Shown: piece after piece, positions 26,558 through 34,342 of the stretch
Layout of the letters: the number at the start of each line of letters is the position of its first letter
Position numbering within the stretch: position 1 is the stretch's first letter
Origin: Massilia sp. 9I
Lineage (GTDB): Bacteria; Pseudomonadota; Gammaproteobacteria; Burkholderiales; Burkholderiaceae_D
DNA length: 64,000 nt
Assembly (NCBI RefSeq): GCF_902506415.1
Contig: NZ_LR733275.1
Location: 2,519,795 to 2,583,794, forward strand
Direction: 5' to 3'
Made by a program: the position numbers and the translations under genes
The notes under the pieces: generated by a model
Databases searched by the model: none
What the model saw: the letters and a program-made list of their open reading frames with translations, nothing else
What the model was told of the DNA's origin: nothing

Positions 26558-26890
26558 ATGGGAAACTGGCCCGCTCTGATCCTTGCGCCCTCACTGGCGC
26601 TGGTAAACCTGTCGATCAGCTACGCGCTGGTGCCGCCGTCATGCGCGCACCAGAACACGGTCGCCCTGCACCTGGTCTCGGCGGCCATCCTGCTGCTGTG
26701 CATCCTGTTCAGCTGGCAGGCCTGGCGCAACTGGCGCGCCGCGCGCGTCGCGCTGCCTTCCGACAGCGACCGCCGCGCCCAGCGACCGCCCTTTGTCGCG
26801 ATGGTCGCCATGATGGTCGGCGCGCTGTCCAGCCTGGCCGTGCTGGCCCAATGGTTCCCCAGCTGGATACTCTCGCCATGCGCAAACTGA
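26558..26890 (+). CDS. Small membrane protein of the oxidase operon
   Basis: The 110-residue protein has three hydrophobic stretches (LILAPSLALVNLSISYALV, HLVSAAILLLCILF and VAMMVGALSSLAVLAQWF). I recognise no named domain. Its place between subunit III and the CtaG-like assembly factor, two bases after subunit III and overlapping ctaG by 13 bases, argues for an oxidase-associated subunit or assembly helper. Confidence 0.7.
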   Translation: MGNWPALILAPSLALVNLSISYALVPPSCAHQNTVALHLVSAAILLLCILFSWQAWRNWRAARVALPSDSDRRAQRPPFVAMVAMMVGALSSLAVLAQWFPSWILSPCAN

Positions 26891-27789
26891 CCCTTTTCCT
26901 TTGCTGGCTGCTCGCGGCCCGTGCGCAGGCCCACGACGTCGAGCAGGAAGTCGTGGCCAAGGACGTGCTGCGCTGGGGCTCCGAGTGGTACGTGATGGCC
27001 CTGCTGGCGCTGTCGCTCGGCCTGTATGTGCTCGGCGCGGCGCGCCTGTGGCGGCGCGCGCACGGTTCGCGGGCAGCCTTGCGGCGCCAGTTCGCCTGCT
27101 TCCTGGGAGGATGGATCGTGCTGGCGCTGGCCCTGGCCTCGCCCATCGACGGCGCCGGCAGCCTGGCCTTCTCGGCCCACATGGTGCAGCACGAGCTATT
27201 GATGATCGTGGCCGGGCCGCTCCTGGTATTGGGACGCCCGCTCGGGGCGTGGACCTGGGCGCTTCCCGCGGCCTGGCGCGGGGGCGTGGGACGGGCGACC
27301 CATGGCCGCCTGCTTTCCGTGTTCTGGCGCGAGATCACGCGGCCGCTGACGGCCTGGCTGCTGCACTTTGCCGCCCTGTGGGTATGGCACGTGCCGTTCC
27401 TGTTCCAGGCCGGCCTCGAGGACAACAACGTGCACGCCCTGCAGCACGCCAGCTTCCTGTTCACCGGACTGCTGTTCTGGTGGGCAGTGCTGGGCAAGCA
27501 CCGCAGGAGCGCCGCGCGCGGCGCCGGCATCGTCTACCTGTTCACCACCATGATGTACACCGGCGCGCTGGGCGCCCTGTTCACCGTATCGGAATCGATC
27601 TGGTATCCCGCCTACGGCCACAACGCCACCTACTTCGGCCTCACGGCGCTGGAAGACCAGCAGCTGGGCGGCCTGATCATGTGGATCCCGGCCGGCCTGG
27701 TCTACCTGGCGGCGGGGCTGATGCTGTCGGCAGGCTGGCTGCAGCGCGGCGATACGGCCGCCGGGCTGAGCTTGGGAGCGCGGCAATGA
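26878..27789 (+). CDS. ctaG: Caa3-type cytochrome oxidase assembly protein CtaG
   Basis: The 303-residue protein has an N-terminal signal-like segment (LFLCWLLAARAQAH) and seven hydrophobic segments with the family landmarks SAHMVQHELLMIVAGPLLVLG, described by residues about 98-118, then LWVWHVPFLFQAGLEDNNVHALQH and TMMYTGALGALFTVS. This is the Caa3_CtaG family required for copper insertion and assembly of caa3 oxidases, unrelated to the Cox11-type CtaG. Conserved His residues in the helices are likely metal ligands. Starts inside the preceding gene and overlaps the next by ATGA. Confidence 0.85.
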   Translation: MRKLTLFLCWLLAARAQAHDVEQEVVAKDVLRWGSEWYVMALLALSLGLYVLGAARLWRRAHGSRAALRRQFACFLGGWIVLALALASPIDGAGSLAFSAHMVQHELLMIVAGPLLVLGRPLGAWTWALPAAWRGGVGRATHGRLLSVFWREITRPLTAWLLHFAALWVWHVPFLFQAGLEDNNVHALQHASFLFTGLLFWWAVLGKHRRSAARGAGIVYLFTTMMYTGALGALFTVSESIWYPAYGHNATYFGLTALEDQQLGGLIMWIPAGLVYLAAGLMLSAGWLQRGDTAAGLSLGARQ

Positions 27790-28145
27790 AGGCGGCCGCT
27801 CTGTTCCTCGTGCTGGCGGCGCTCGCCGGCTGCGAAAAGCGCTTGCCTGACATCGATCCCCTGAGCGGCGGCTCGCCGCGCGCCGGCAAGGAATTGATCG
27901 AACGTTTCGGCTGCGTCGCCTGCCACCGGATCAAGGGGATCACCGGGCCGCGTAGCAAGGTCGGCCCCTCCCTGGAAGAGATCCGCCAGGCCAGCTACGT
28001 CGCCGGCGTGATGCCGAACAGCCCCGGCAACCTGGTCAAATGGATCATGGACCCGCGCGAGGTGGATCCCAAAACGGCGATGCCCGACCTGGGCGTGACC
28101 GAGGCCGAGGCGCGCGACATGGCGGCCTACCTGTACAACCAGTAG
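27786..28145 (+). CDS. Small cytochrome c lipoprotein at the operon end
   Basis: The 119-residue lipoprotein (LAGC, lipid Cys16) has haem motif CVACH (43-47) and a distal Met in TAMPDLGV. The fold is a class I cytochrome c of minimal size. It follows ctaG with an ATGA overlap and ends the dehydrogenase-oxidase operon. It probably acts as a membrane-anchored electron carrier to the CuA domain. Two distinct lipoprotein cytochromes in one operon suggests one for the dehydrogenase side and one for a general input. Confidence 0.82.
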   Translation: MKAAALFLVLAALAGCEKRLPDIDPLSGGSPRAGKELIERFGCVACHRIKGITGPRSKVGPSLEEIRQASYVAGVMPNSPGNLVKWIMDPREVDPKTAMPDLGVTEAEARDMAAYLYNQ

Positions 28146-28148
28146 CCA

Positions 28149-28193
28149 CCGCACCAAAGGACAATATCGACAAGATGACAATCCGCCTACAGT
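28149..28193 (+). promoter_or_regulatory. Candidate activator-dependent promoter (site plus TACAGT -10)
   Basis: ACCAAAGGACAA (28153-28164) is followed after exactly 23 bp by TACAGT (28188-28193), a good -10 with no recognisable -35. The same site-to--10 spacing is found at 30919-30963, so the two promoters are probably controlled by the same activator. Transcription would start near 28200, ahead of the EAL gene. Confidence 0.5.
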
Positions 28194-28253
28194 CCTGATG
28201 CAAGCATCGGCAAAGCATCTACCTGCCGTCCCCCAGGACCCGGAGAGAACGTC

Positions 28254-30260
28254 ATGTTGTCGCAATACAAACAATCTAGCCCGGCGCGGCCGCGCGCTTC
28301 CCGGATCGGCGTGGATCCGCGCGCCTGCATCCTCGCCTTGAGCGCCATCGCGCTGGGTCTCGCCACGGCGGCCTTCGCCCCTGTCGTGCGGCTGCCGCCA
28401 GCCGCCTTTCTGGCTGGAAGCAGCCTGGCGCTCCTGCTCGCCCTGTCGCTATCGGCCTGGCGCCGCCATGCGCGCGCCCAGCGTTCACTCAACGCCAGCC
28501 GTTCGGGCTGGCGCGATTTCCAGCAGCTGGCAGGCATCGGCAGCCTGCGCTATGGCCTCGACGACGGCATCTGGCATGCTTCCTCGACCTTCGTGGCGCT
28601 GACCGGCCTTGGAACCGGCGCAGGGCATGGGCCCGCAGAATTGTTCGGCCTGCTCGGCAGGCGCGACCGGGTCAGGCTGCAACGCGCGGTGCGCGCGGCG
28701 TGGATCGATGGCGAGAGCTTCGACCACGACATGCTGCGGCTCAGCCTGGCCGACGGCAGCACGCGCTGGGTGCACCTGCGCGGCCGGGTCAGCGAGCGCG
28801 GAAAGGGCGCCATGGTCCTGCTATGCACCATCCAGGACATCAGCCGGCGCTCCCAAGCCGTCAGTGCGGCCGGCGACCCCGACGCCCGCGACGCGCTGAC
28901 CGGCCTGCCGGGCCAGGGCGCACTCGCGGGCCGCCTGTTGCTGCTGCAGCGCGAGGCGCGCCAGCGGACCGGGCTGCTCATGCTCGACCTCGACCATTTC
29001 AGCATGTTCAACGCCGCCCAGGGAAGCGATCGCGGCAACCTGCTGCTGCGCGCCGTGGCCGCGCGCATCCAGTTCCGGCTCGGGCCGGACGCACTGGCGA
29101 CGCGGGTGCGCGCCGACCGCTTCGCGGTGCTGCTCACCGACCTGCCCTGGTCGGCGGGCGCCGCGCACGAGCACGTGGTCCGCGTCGCCGAGGCCTTGCG
29201 CGACGCGCTGGCCGAACCCTTCGAGCTCGACGGCCTGCGCCAGGCCTGCACGGCCAGTATCGGCCTGGCCCTCGCAGCGCCGGATACGCCGCCGGCCCGG
29301 GAGCTCATGCGGCGTGCCGAGAACGCGCTGACCCAGGCCAAGGCAGGCGGTCGCAACCTGATCCGCCTGTATGACCCGGCAATGGAAGCGGTCGAGGCGG
29401 CCCGCCTCGCGCTCGAGAACGACCTGCGCCTGGCGGTGTCGAGCGGCCAGTTCGAACTGCATTATCAGGCCCAGGTCGACAGCGCCGACCGCATCCTCGG
29501 CGCCGAGGTGCTGGTGCGCTGGCGCCACCCGCTGCGAGGCCTGGTGCCGCCCGCCAGCTTCATTCCCTTGTGCGAAGGTACCGGCCTGATCCTCCCGCTC
29601 GGGCGCTGGGTGCTGGAGACGGCCTGCGCGCGCCTGGCGGCCTGGTCGGGCGACCCGCTGCTGGGCGACCTGACGCTGTCGGTGAACGTCAGCGCCGCCC
29701 AGTTCACCGAACCAGGTTTCGTCGACCAGGTTTTGGCCACCCTGGCGCACAGCGGCGTGGACGCGCGCCGTCTCAAGCTGGAACTGACCGAGGGCCTGCT
29801 GCTGGCCGACACCGAGGGCGTGATCGCGACCATCCGGGCCCTGAAGGATGCCGGGGTCGGCATCTCGCTCGACGATTTCGGCACCGGCTACTCCTCGCTC
29901 GCCTACCTCAAGCGGCTTCCGATCGACCAGCTCAAGATCGACCGCACCTTTGTCGCCGACGTCCTGAGCGACGCCAACGACCTGGCCATCGTGCGCACCG
30001 TGGTGGCGCTGGGCCGCAGCTTCGGCCTCGAAGTGGTGGCGGAAGGCGTGGAGACGGATGCGCAGCGGGCCCTCTTGACCGAGCTCGGCTGCCGCGTATT
30101 CCAGGGCTTCCTGTTCTCGCGCCCGCTGAGCCTGGCAGGGTTCGAGGAACTGGTTGGCCGCTGCGGCCGCATTGCCGCTGCCCGCGAGGCAGTTGCTCCG
30201 GTCCCGGAATATGCGTTATCGTGTGTCCGTGGAGATAATATGCGCCATGCAGATGAGTGA
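28254..30260 (+). CDS. PAS-GGDEF-EAL signalling protein with degenerate GGDEF
   Basis: The 668-residue protein has two N-terminal membrane helices (about 25-62), a PAS-like domain (about 85-200), a GGDEF domain (about 215-375) and an EAL domain (about 390-640). The cyclase signature is replaced by RADRF (286-290), so diguanylate cyclase activity is unlikely. The EAL domain keeps EVL (418-420), the NVSAAQF Asn, ELTEG Glu, DDFGTGYSSL with Asp540-541, Lys in LKIDRTF and VVAEGVE, so it should hydrolyse c-di-GMP. The GGDEF part may instead sense GTP. The end overlaps the following FixJ-type regulator by 14 bases, which suggests a joint pathway. Confidence 0.87.
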   Translation: MLSQYKQSSPARPRASRIGVDPRACILALSAIALGLATAAFAPVVRLPPAAFLAGSSLALLLALSLSAWRRHARAQRSLNASRSGWRDFQQLAGIGSLRYGLDDGIWHASSTFVALTGLGTGAGHGPAELFGLLGRRDRVRLQRAVRAAWIDGESFDHDMLRLSLADGSTRWVHLRGRVSERGKGAMVLLCTIQDISRRSQAVSAAGDPDARDALTGLPGQGALAGRLLLLQREARQRTGLLMLDLDHFSMFNAAQGSDRGNLLLRAVAARIQFRLGPDALATRVRADRFAVLLTDLPWSAGAAHEHVVRVAEALRDALAEPFELDGLRQACTASIGLALAAPDTPPARELMRRAENALTQAKAGGRNLIRLYDPAMEAVEAARLALENDLRLAVSSGQFELHYQAQVDSADRILGAEVLVRWRHPLRGLVPPASFIPLCEGTGLILPLGRWVLETACARLAAWSGDPLLGDLTLSVNVSAAQFTEPGFVDQVLATLAHSGVDARRLKLELTEGLLLADTEGVIATIRALKDAGVGISLDDFGTGYSSLAYLKRLPIDQLKIDRTFVADVLSDANDLAIVRTVVALGRSFGLEVVAEGVETDAQRALLTELGCRVFQGFLFSRPLSLAGFEELVGRCGRIAAAREAVAPVPEYALSCVRGDNMRHADE

Positions 30261-30885
30261 CTTGCCGCCCCTTGCAGCGACCATCCATGTAGTCGACGAC
30301 GACGCCGCCATCCGCGGCGCGCTCCAGCGCCTGCTGGGTGCGGCCGGCTATACGGTGCTCGGCTACGACAGCGCCGAGTGTTTCGCGCTGGCCCCGACCA
30401 GCGCCGCGCCCGGCTGCATCGTGCTCGACCTGAACATGCCCGGCCTCGACGGCCTTGGCCTGCAAGACCTGCTGGCGCGCAGCGACAACCCCCTTCCCAT
30501 CATCTTCCTGACCGGTTCCGGCGACATCGCCAGCAGCGTGCGCGCGATCAAGGGCGGCGCCGAGGATTTCCTGCCCAAGCCGGTGCGCAGCGAGCAGCTG
30601 TTCGACGCCGTCGAGCGCGCCCTTGCGCGCTACGACAGCGGCCGCCGCGAACGGGCCGAGCGCGAGGTGTTGAACCAGCGCTTCGCCAGCTTGACGCCGC
30701 GCGAACGCGAAGTCTTCGGCCTGGTGGTCCAGGGACTGCTCAACAAGCAGGTCGCCTACGAGCTCGGGAATACCGAGCGCACCGTCAAGGAACAGCGCCG
30801 CAGCGTCATGGAAAAGATGGGCGCGGGCTCGCTGGCCGAACTGGTGATCGCCGCGGCGCGCCTGGGCATCGTGCAGGCCGCCTAA
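30247..30885 (+). CDS. FixJ-family response regulator
   Basis: The 212-residue protein has a receiver domain (HVVDDDAA acidic pocket, phospho-Asp61 in VLDLNMPG, switch TGSGD, Lys111 in LPKPV) and a LuxR/NarL-type helix-turn-helix at the C-terminus (LTPREREVFGLVVQGLLNKQVAYELG). Length and linker match FixJ. ATG 30247 lies about 12 bases after GGAG; ATG 30253 is an alternative. Its most likely kinase partners are the three histidine kinases at 33080-40027. The TTGTACC-AA-GGTACAA palindrome 34 bases downstream is a candidate target. Confidence 0.88.
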   Translation: MQMSDLPPLAATIHVVDDDAAIRGALQRLLGAAGYTVLGYDSAECFALAPTSAAPGCIVLDLNMPGLDGLGLQDLLARSDNPLPIIFLTGSGDIASSVRAIKGGAEDFLPKPVRSEQLFDAVERALARYDSGRRERAEREVLNQRFASLTPREREVFGLVVQGLLNKQVAYELGNTERTVKEQRRSVMEKMGAGSLAELVIAAARLGIVQAA

Positions 30886-30896
30886 GCACGGCCACA

Positions 30897-30915
30897 GCGC
30901 CGGCCACGCCGGCGC
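30897..30915 (+). terminator. GC-rich hairpin after the FixJ-type regulator
   Basis: A perfect 8-bp stem (gcgccggc / gccggcgc) with a 3-nt loop starts 12 bases after the stop. No T-tract follows, so it may slow or attenuate transcription rather than end it. The palindromic operator begins four bases later. Confidence 0.4.
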
Positions 30916-30918
30916 GCA

Positions 30919-30963
30919 TTGTACCAAGGTACAAATTACAGGCGCTGCCGCAGGCCCTACAGT
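30919..30963 (+). promoter_or_regulatory. Palindromic operator plus TACAGT promoter
   Basis: TTGTACCAAGGTACAA (30919-30934) is a perfect palindrome with 7-bp arms and a 2-bp centre. Exactly 23 bp later is TACAGT (30958-30963). The site centre lies about 43 bp before the predicted start, the usual position for an activator that touches RNA polymerase at the -35. It would drive the receiver gene and probably the chemoreceptor and kinases beyond. Confidence 0.6.
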
Positions 30964-30994
30964 GCAGCATCGACAACGATGCCAGACACTGCCC

Positions 30995-31369
30995 ATGGAT
31001 GCCCACATCGCCCTGGTGGAAAACGACCTGCCTACCAACCGCGCCCTCGCGCGCCTGCTGCGAATCAGCGGTTATACGGTCGCTCCCTTCCCGTCCGCGG
31101 AACAGTTCCTGGACTGCCTGGCGGCCGGTTTGCCCGCCTGCCTGATCGCCGACGTCGACCTCGACGGCATGTCGGGGGTCGAGCTGCAGGCGCTGCTGCG
31201 CCAGCGCCATCCCGATCTTCCCGTCATCGTCATCACCGGCCGCAGCGACCCCGAAGCCCAGGCCAGGGCCGAGGCGCTGGGCTGCAGCAGCTTCCTGCAC
31301 AAGCCGGTCGGCGCCCGCGACCTGCTCGACGCGATCGTGCTGGCGATCGCCGGCCGCCGTCCGCACTAG
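30995..31369 (+). CDS. Single-domain response regulator
   Basis: The 124-residue protein is a lone receiver: acidic pocket ENDLPT, phospho-Asp53 in LIADVDLDGM, Thr81 in ITGRSD and Lys103 in LHKPV. It lacks an output domain, so it acts by protein contact or as a phosphate sink, as CheY- or DivK-like proteins do. It is closest in style to the FixJ receiver encoded upstream. The start at 30995 has no clear ribosome site; GTG 30962 would lie on the -10 element and is unlikely. Confidence 0.8.
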   Translation: MDAHIALVENDLPTNRALARLLRISGYTVAPFPSAEQFLDCLAAGLPACLIADVDLDGMSGVELQALLRQRHPDLPVIVITGRSDPEAQARAEALGCSSFLHKPVGARDLLDAIVLAIAGRRPH

Positions 31370-31398
31370 CCTTCCAACCACTCCATACGAGGATTACC

Positions 31399-33003
31399 GT
31401 GCTCAACAACATCCTGATCAAGACCCGCCTCACGGCGGTCATCAGCCTGCTCCTGGTCGCCTGCGTGGCGCTGGGCGCCGGCGGCCTGTTCGCCCTGCAG
31501 TCGGTCAACGGATCGCTCAAGACCGTCTATGAAGACCGCCTGATCGCGCTCGGCCAGCTCGACCGGGTCGTGCGCCTGGCCAACCGCCACCAGCTGATGC
31601 TGGCCAAGGCCCTCACCGACCAGGACCGGAATATCGCGGGCCAGATGGATGCGATCGAAACCGATATCGACGAGGGCGGCAAGGTATGGGAGGCCTACAG
31701 CAACACCGAAATGACGGCGGACGAGCGCATGCTCGCGGACGAATTCGCACAGCACCGCGCGGTATTCATCCGCGACGGCGTCCGGCCCGCGATCACCGCA
31801 CTACGAAATGGCGACCGCGGCACCGCGACGGTGCTGGTACATGGCGCGGTCGACCATCTGTACCGTCAGGCCCGTCCGGCGCTGGGCAAGCTGATCGATC
31901 TTCAGCAGGACGTCGGCAAACGTGAGTACGAGTCGTCCCAGGAACACTTCCAGCAGTTCCGCCTGCTGGTGGCCGGCGCGATGCTGCTGGCCGCCGTGGT
32001 GGGGACGCTGGCCGGCTGGTGGCTGGTGCGCAGCATCAGCGCTCCGCTCGACAATGCGATTCGCGCCGCCCGCGGCATCGCGGCCGGCGAGCTGGCGCAG
32101 GACTTCCACATCGACTCCACCAACGAAATGGGCCGCATGCTGAGCGCCCTCAAGGACATGAGCGAATCGCTGGCGCGCACCGTCGGCGCCGTGCGCCTGA
32201 GCAGCGACACGATCGCCGTTGCCTCGCGCGAGATCGCGGCCGGCAACCTCGACCTGTCGGCGCGCACCGAACAGCAGGCCGCCAACCTGGAAGAGACCGC
32301 CTCGTCGATGGAAGAACTGACCTCGACCGTGCAACAGAACGCCGACAATGCGCGCCATGCGCGCCAGCTGGTGGTCAAGGCGGCCGACCAGGCCGCGGAC
32401 GGCGAACGGGTGGTCGGCCAGGTGGTCGCCACCATGGACCAGATCAAGGACAGTGCCGGCCGGATGAACGAGATCATCGGCGTCATCGACGGCATCGCCT
32501 TCCAGACCAATATCCTGTCGCTGAACGCGGCGGTGGAAGCGGCCCGCGCGGGCGCCCACGGCGCCGGCTTTGCGGTGGTGGCGAACGAGGTGCGCAACCT
32601 GGCGCAGCGCTCGGCCGCCGCGGCCAAGCAGATCCGCGACCTGATCAACGATTCGGTAGAACGCATCGGCCAGGGCGGGGCCCTGGTCAACCACGCCGGC
32701 GCCACCATCGGCGGTCTGCTGCTGGCGGTGCGCGAAGTGTCCGACCTCATGGCCGAGATCGCCGCCGCCAGCGAGGAACAGAGCGCCGGCATCCAGCAGG
32801 TCAACGAAGCCGTGGTCCAGATGGACACCGTGACCCAGCAGAATGCCGCCCTGGTCGAGGAGTCGGCCGCGGCCGCGGCCAGCCTGGAAGAACAGGCGGC
32901 GGGCCTGGCGCAGACCGTCAGCGTGTTCAGGACCACGCGCGCCGCCGCGCCAGCGCGGCCTGCGGAAAGCACCATCGCAACAAGGCTTGCGCTTTCGCAA
33001 TAA
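31399..33003 (+). CDS. Methyl-accepting chemotaxis protein
   Basis: The 534-residue chemoreceptor has a membrane helix at about 10-30, a periplasmic four-helix-bundle-type ligand domain (about 31-190), a second membrane helix (about 192-213), HAMP (about 214-266) and a cytoplasmic signalling hairpin with the conserved tip AFQTNILSLNAAVEAARAG near residue 370. The segment LSARTEQQAANLEETASSM is typical of beta-proteobacterial Tsr-like receptors. There is no C-terminal CheR-binding pentapeptide. Translation starts at GTG 31399 with GAGGA just upstream. Its position among kinases and receivers suggests that it senses the same stimulus. Confidence 0.9.
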   Translation: MLNNILIKTRLTAVISLLLVACVALGAGGLFALQSVNGSLKTVYEDRLIALGQLDRVVRLANRHQLMLAKALTDQDRNIAGQMDAIETDIDEGGKVWEAYSNTEMTADERMLADEFAQHRAVFIRDGVRPAITALRNGDRGTATVLVHGAVDHLYRQARPALGKLIDLQQDVGKREYESSQEHFQQFRLLVAGAMLLAAVVGTLAGWWLVRSISAPLDNAIRAARGIAAGELAQDFHIDSTNEMGRMLSALKDMSESLARTVGAVRLSSDTIAVASREIAAGNLDLSARTEQQAANLEETASSMEELTSTVQQNADNARHARQLVVKAADQAADGERVVGQVVATMDQIKDSAGRMNEIIGVIDGIAFQTNILSLNAAVEAARAGAHGAGFAVVANEVRNLAQRSAAAAKQIRDLINDSVERIGQGGALVNHAGATIGGLLLAVREVSDLMAEIAAASEEQSAGIQQVNEAVVQMDTVTQQNAALVEESAAAAASLEEQAAGLAQTVSVFRTTRAAAPARPAESTIATRLALSQ

Positions 33004-33079
33004 ATGTTGAGCCTGGCTGTCAATACGGCTATGATTCCTGCATACGCCGCCGCTATTGCGCGCCGGCCGGGAGCGATGG

Positions 33080-34342
33080 ATGAGAGCTGACGATGCCTTG
33101 CCGCAATCCGAATCCGGCGACATCCTCGTGGTCGAGGACACGCCGGCATCGCTGCGCCTGCTTGCCTCGCTGCTGGCGAAGGCCGGCTACCGCGTGCGCG
33201 AAGCCCCGGACGGCGAGCTGGCCTTGTGGAGCGCCCAGGCCCAGCCGCCCGACCTGATCCTGCTCGACGTGCGCATGCCCGGGATGGACGGCTACGAGGT
33301 GTGCCGCCAGCTCAGGCGCAGCCCGGCCCTGCAGGACGTGCCGGTGATCTTCCTGTCGGCCTTCAACGATACCGACGACAAGCTGCGCGGCTTCGAAGCC
33401 GGCGGGGTCGACTACATCGCCAAGCCCTACGATTTCCTCGAAGTGAAGGCGCGCGTCGCCGCCCAGCTGCAACTACGCCAGTTGCGCCGCCTGCTGGCCT
33501 ACCAGAACGCGCACCTGCAGCAGCTGGTCGAAGCCAAGGCGCAGCAGCTGCTGCGCAGCGAGCTGGCCCTGGCCGCGGAGAAGCAGCAGCGCGACGCCGC
33601 CGAGCGCGAGTCGCGCCTGCGCCTGGCCGAGATCGCCCACCTGAACCGGAATGCCAGCGCCACCGTGCTGTGCGCCTCGCTGATTCACGAGCTCAACCAG
33701 CCGCTGGCCGCCATCCTCAGCAATGCCGAAGCCGCCGAACTGCTGCTGGCGCGCCCTCGGCCCGCGCTTGGCGAGATCGCCGAGATCGTGGGCGACATCC
33801 GGCGCGACAACCTGCGCGCGAGCGACCTGATCCAGCGCATGCGGACCATGCTGCGCAAGGGCGAACCAGTGCACGCAGAGCTCGACCTGGCACGCCTGGT
33901 GCGCCAGGTCGCGGGCCTGCTGGCGGCGGAGGCGCGCAAGCGCCGCATCCGCATCGAGGTCCAGGCGCCGGATACGCCGCTCGCAGTCTGTGGCGACGCC
34001 GTGCAGCTGGAACAGGTACTGGTCAACCTGGTCCTGAACGCGATGGACGCGATGCAGGACAGCCCCGGCGCCGCCTGCATCGCGATCCGCGCCGAGCGCC
34101 TGCACGGGGAGGTGCAAGTGCGGGTCTCCGACCAGGGCTGCGGCTTCGATGGCGAAGCGCCCACCGGTTTCGCCTCCTTCGCCAGCACCAAGCCGCAGGG
34201 CATGGGACTCGGCCTGTCGATTTCGAGCGCCATCGTCCAGGCCCATGGCGGCCGACTGACGGCCAGCAACAACCCGGAAGGCGGCGCCACTGTCGGCTTC
34301 CTCCTGCCCGCTGGCGCAGCGCGGGGGACGCTGCCCGCATGA
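33080..34342 (+). CDS. Receiver-histidine kinase hybrid (REC-coiled coil-HisKA-HATPase)
   Basis: The 420-residue soluble kinase begins with a receiver (phospho-Asp63 in LLDVRMPGMD), then a coiled coil (about 130-190). The dimerisation domain has His203 in LIHELNQPL, the version found in FixL/DctB-type kinases that often pair with FixJ-type regulators. The ATPase domain has the N-box LVNLVLNAMDAM and the G-boxes DQGCGFD and GMGLGLS. No membrane segment is seen, so its input must be phosphorylation of the receiver by another kinase. GGGAG before 33080 supports this start over 33056. It overlaps the next kinase by ATGA. Confidence 0.87.
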   Translation: MRADDALPQSESGDILVVEDTPASLRLLASLLAKAGYRVREAPDGELALWSAQAQPPDLILLDVRMPGMDGYEVCRQLRRSPALQDVPVIFLSAFNDTDDKLRGFEAGGVDYIAKPYDFLEVKARVAAQLQLRQLRRLLAYQNAHLQQLVEAKAQQLLRSELALAAEKQQRDAAERESRLRLAEIAHLNRNASATVLCASLIHELNQPLAAILSNAEAAELLLARPRPALGEIAEIVGDIRRDNLRASDLIQRMRTMLRKGEPVHAELDLARLVRQVAGLLAAEARKRRIRIEVQAPDTPLAVCGDAVQLEQVLVNLVLNAMDAMQDSPGAACIAIRAERLHGEVQVRVSDQGCGFDGEAPTGFASFASTKPQGMGLGLSISSAIVQAHGGRLTASNNPEGGATVGFLLPAGAARGTLPA

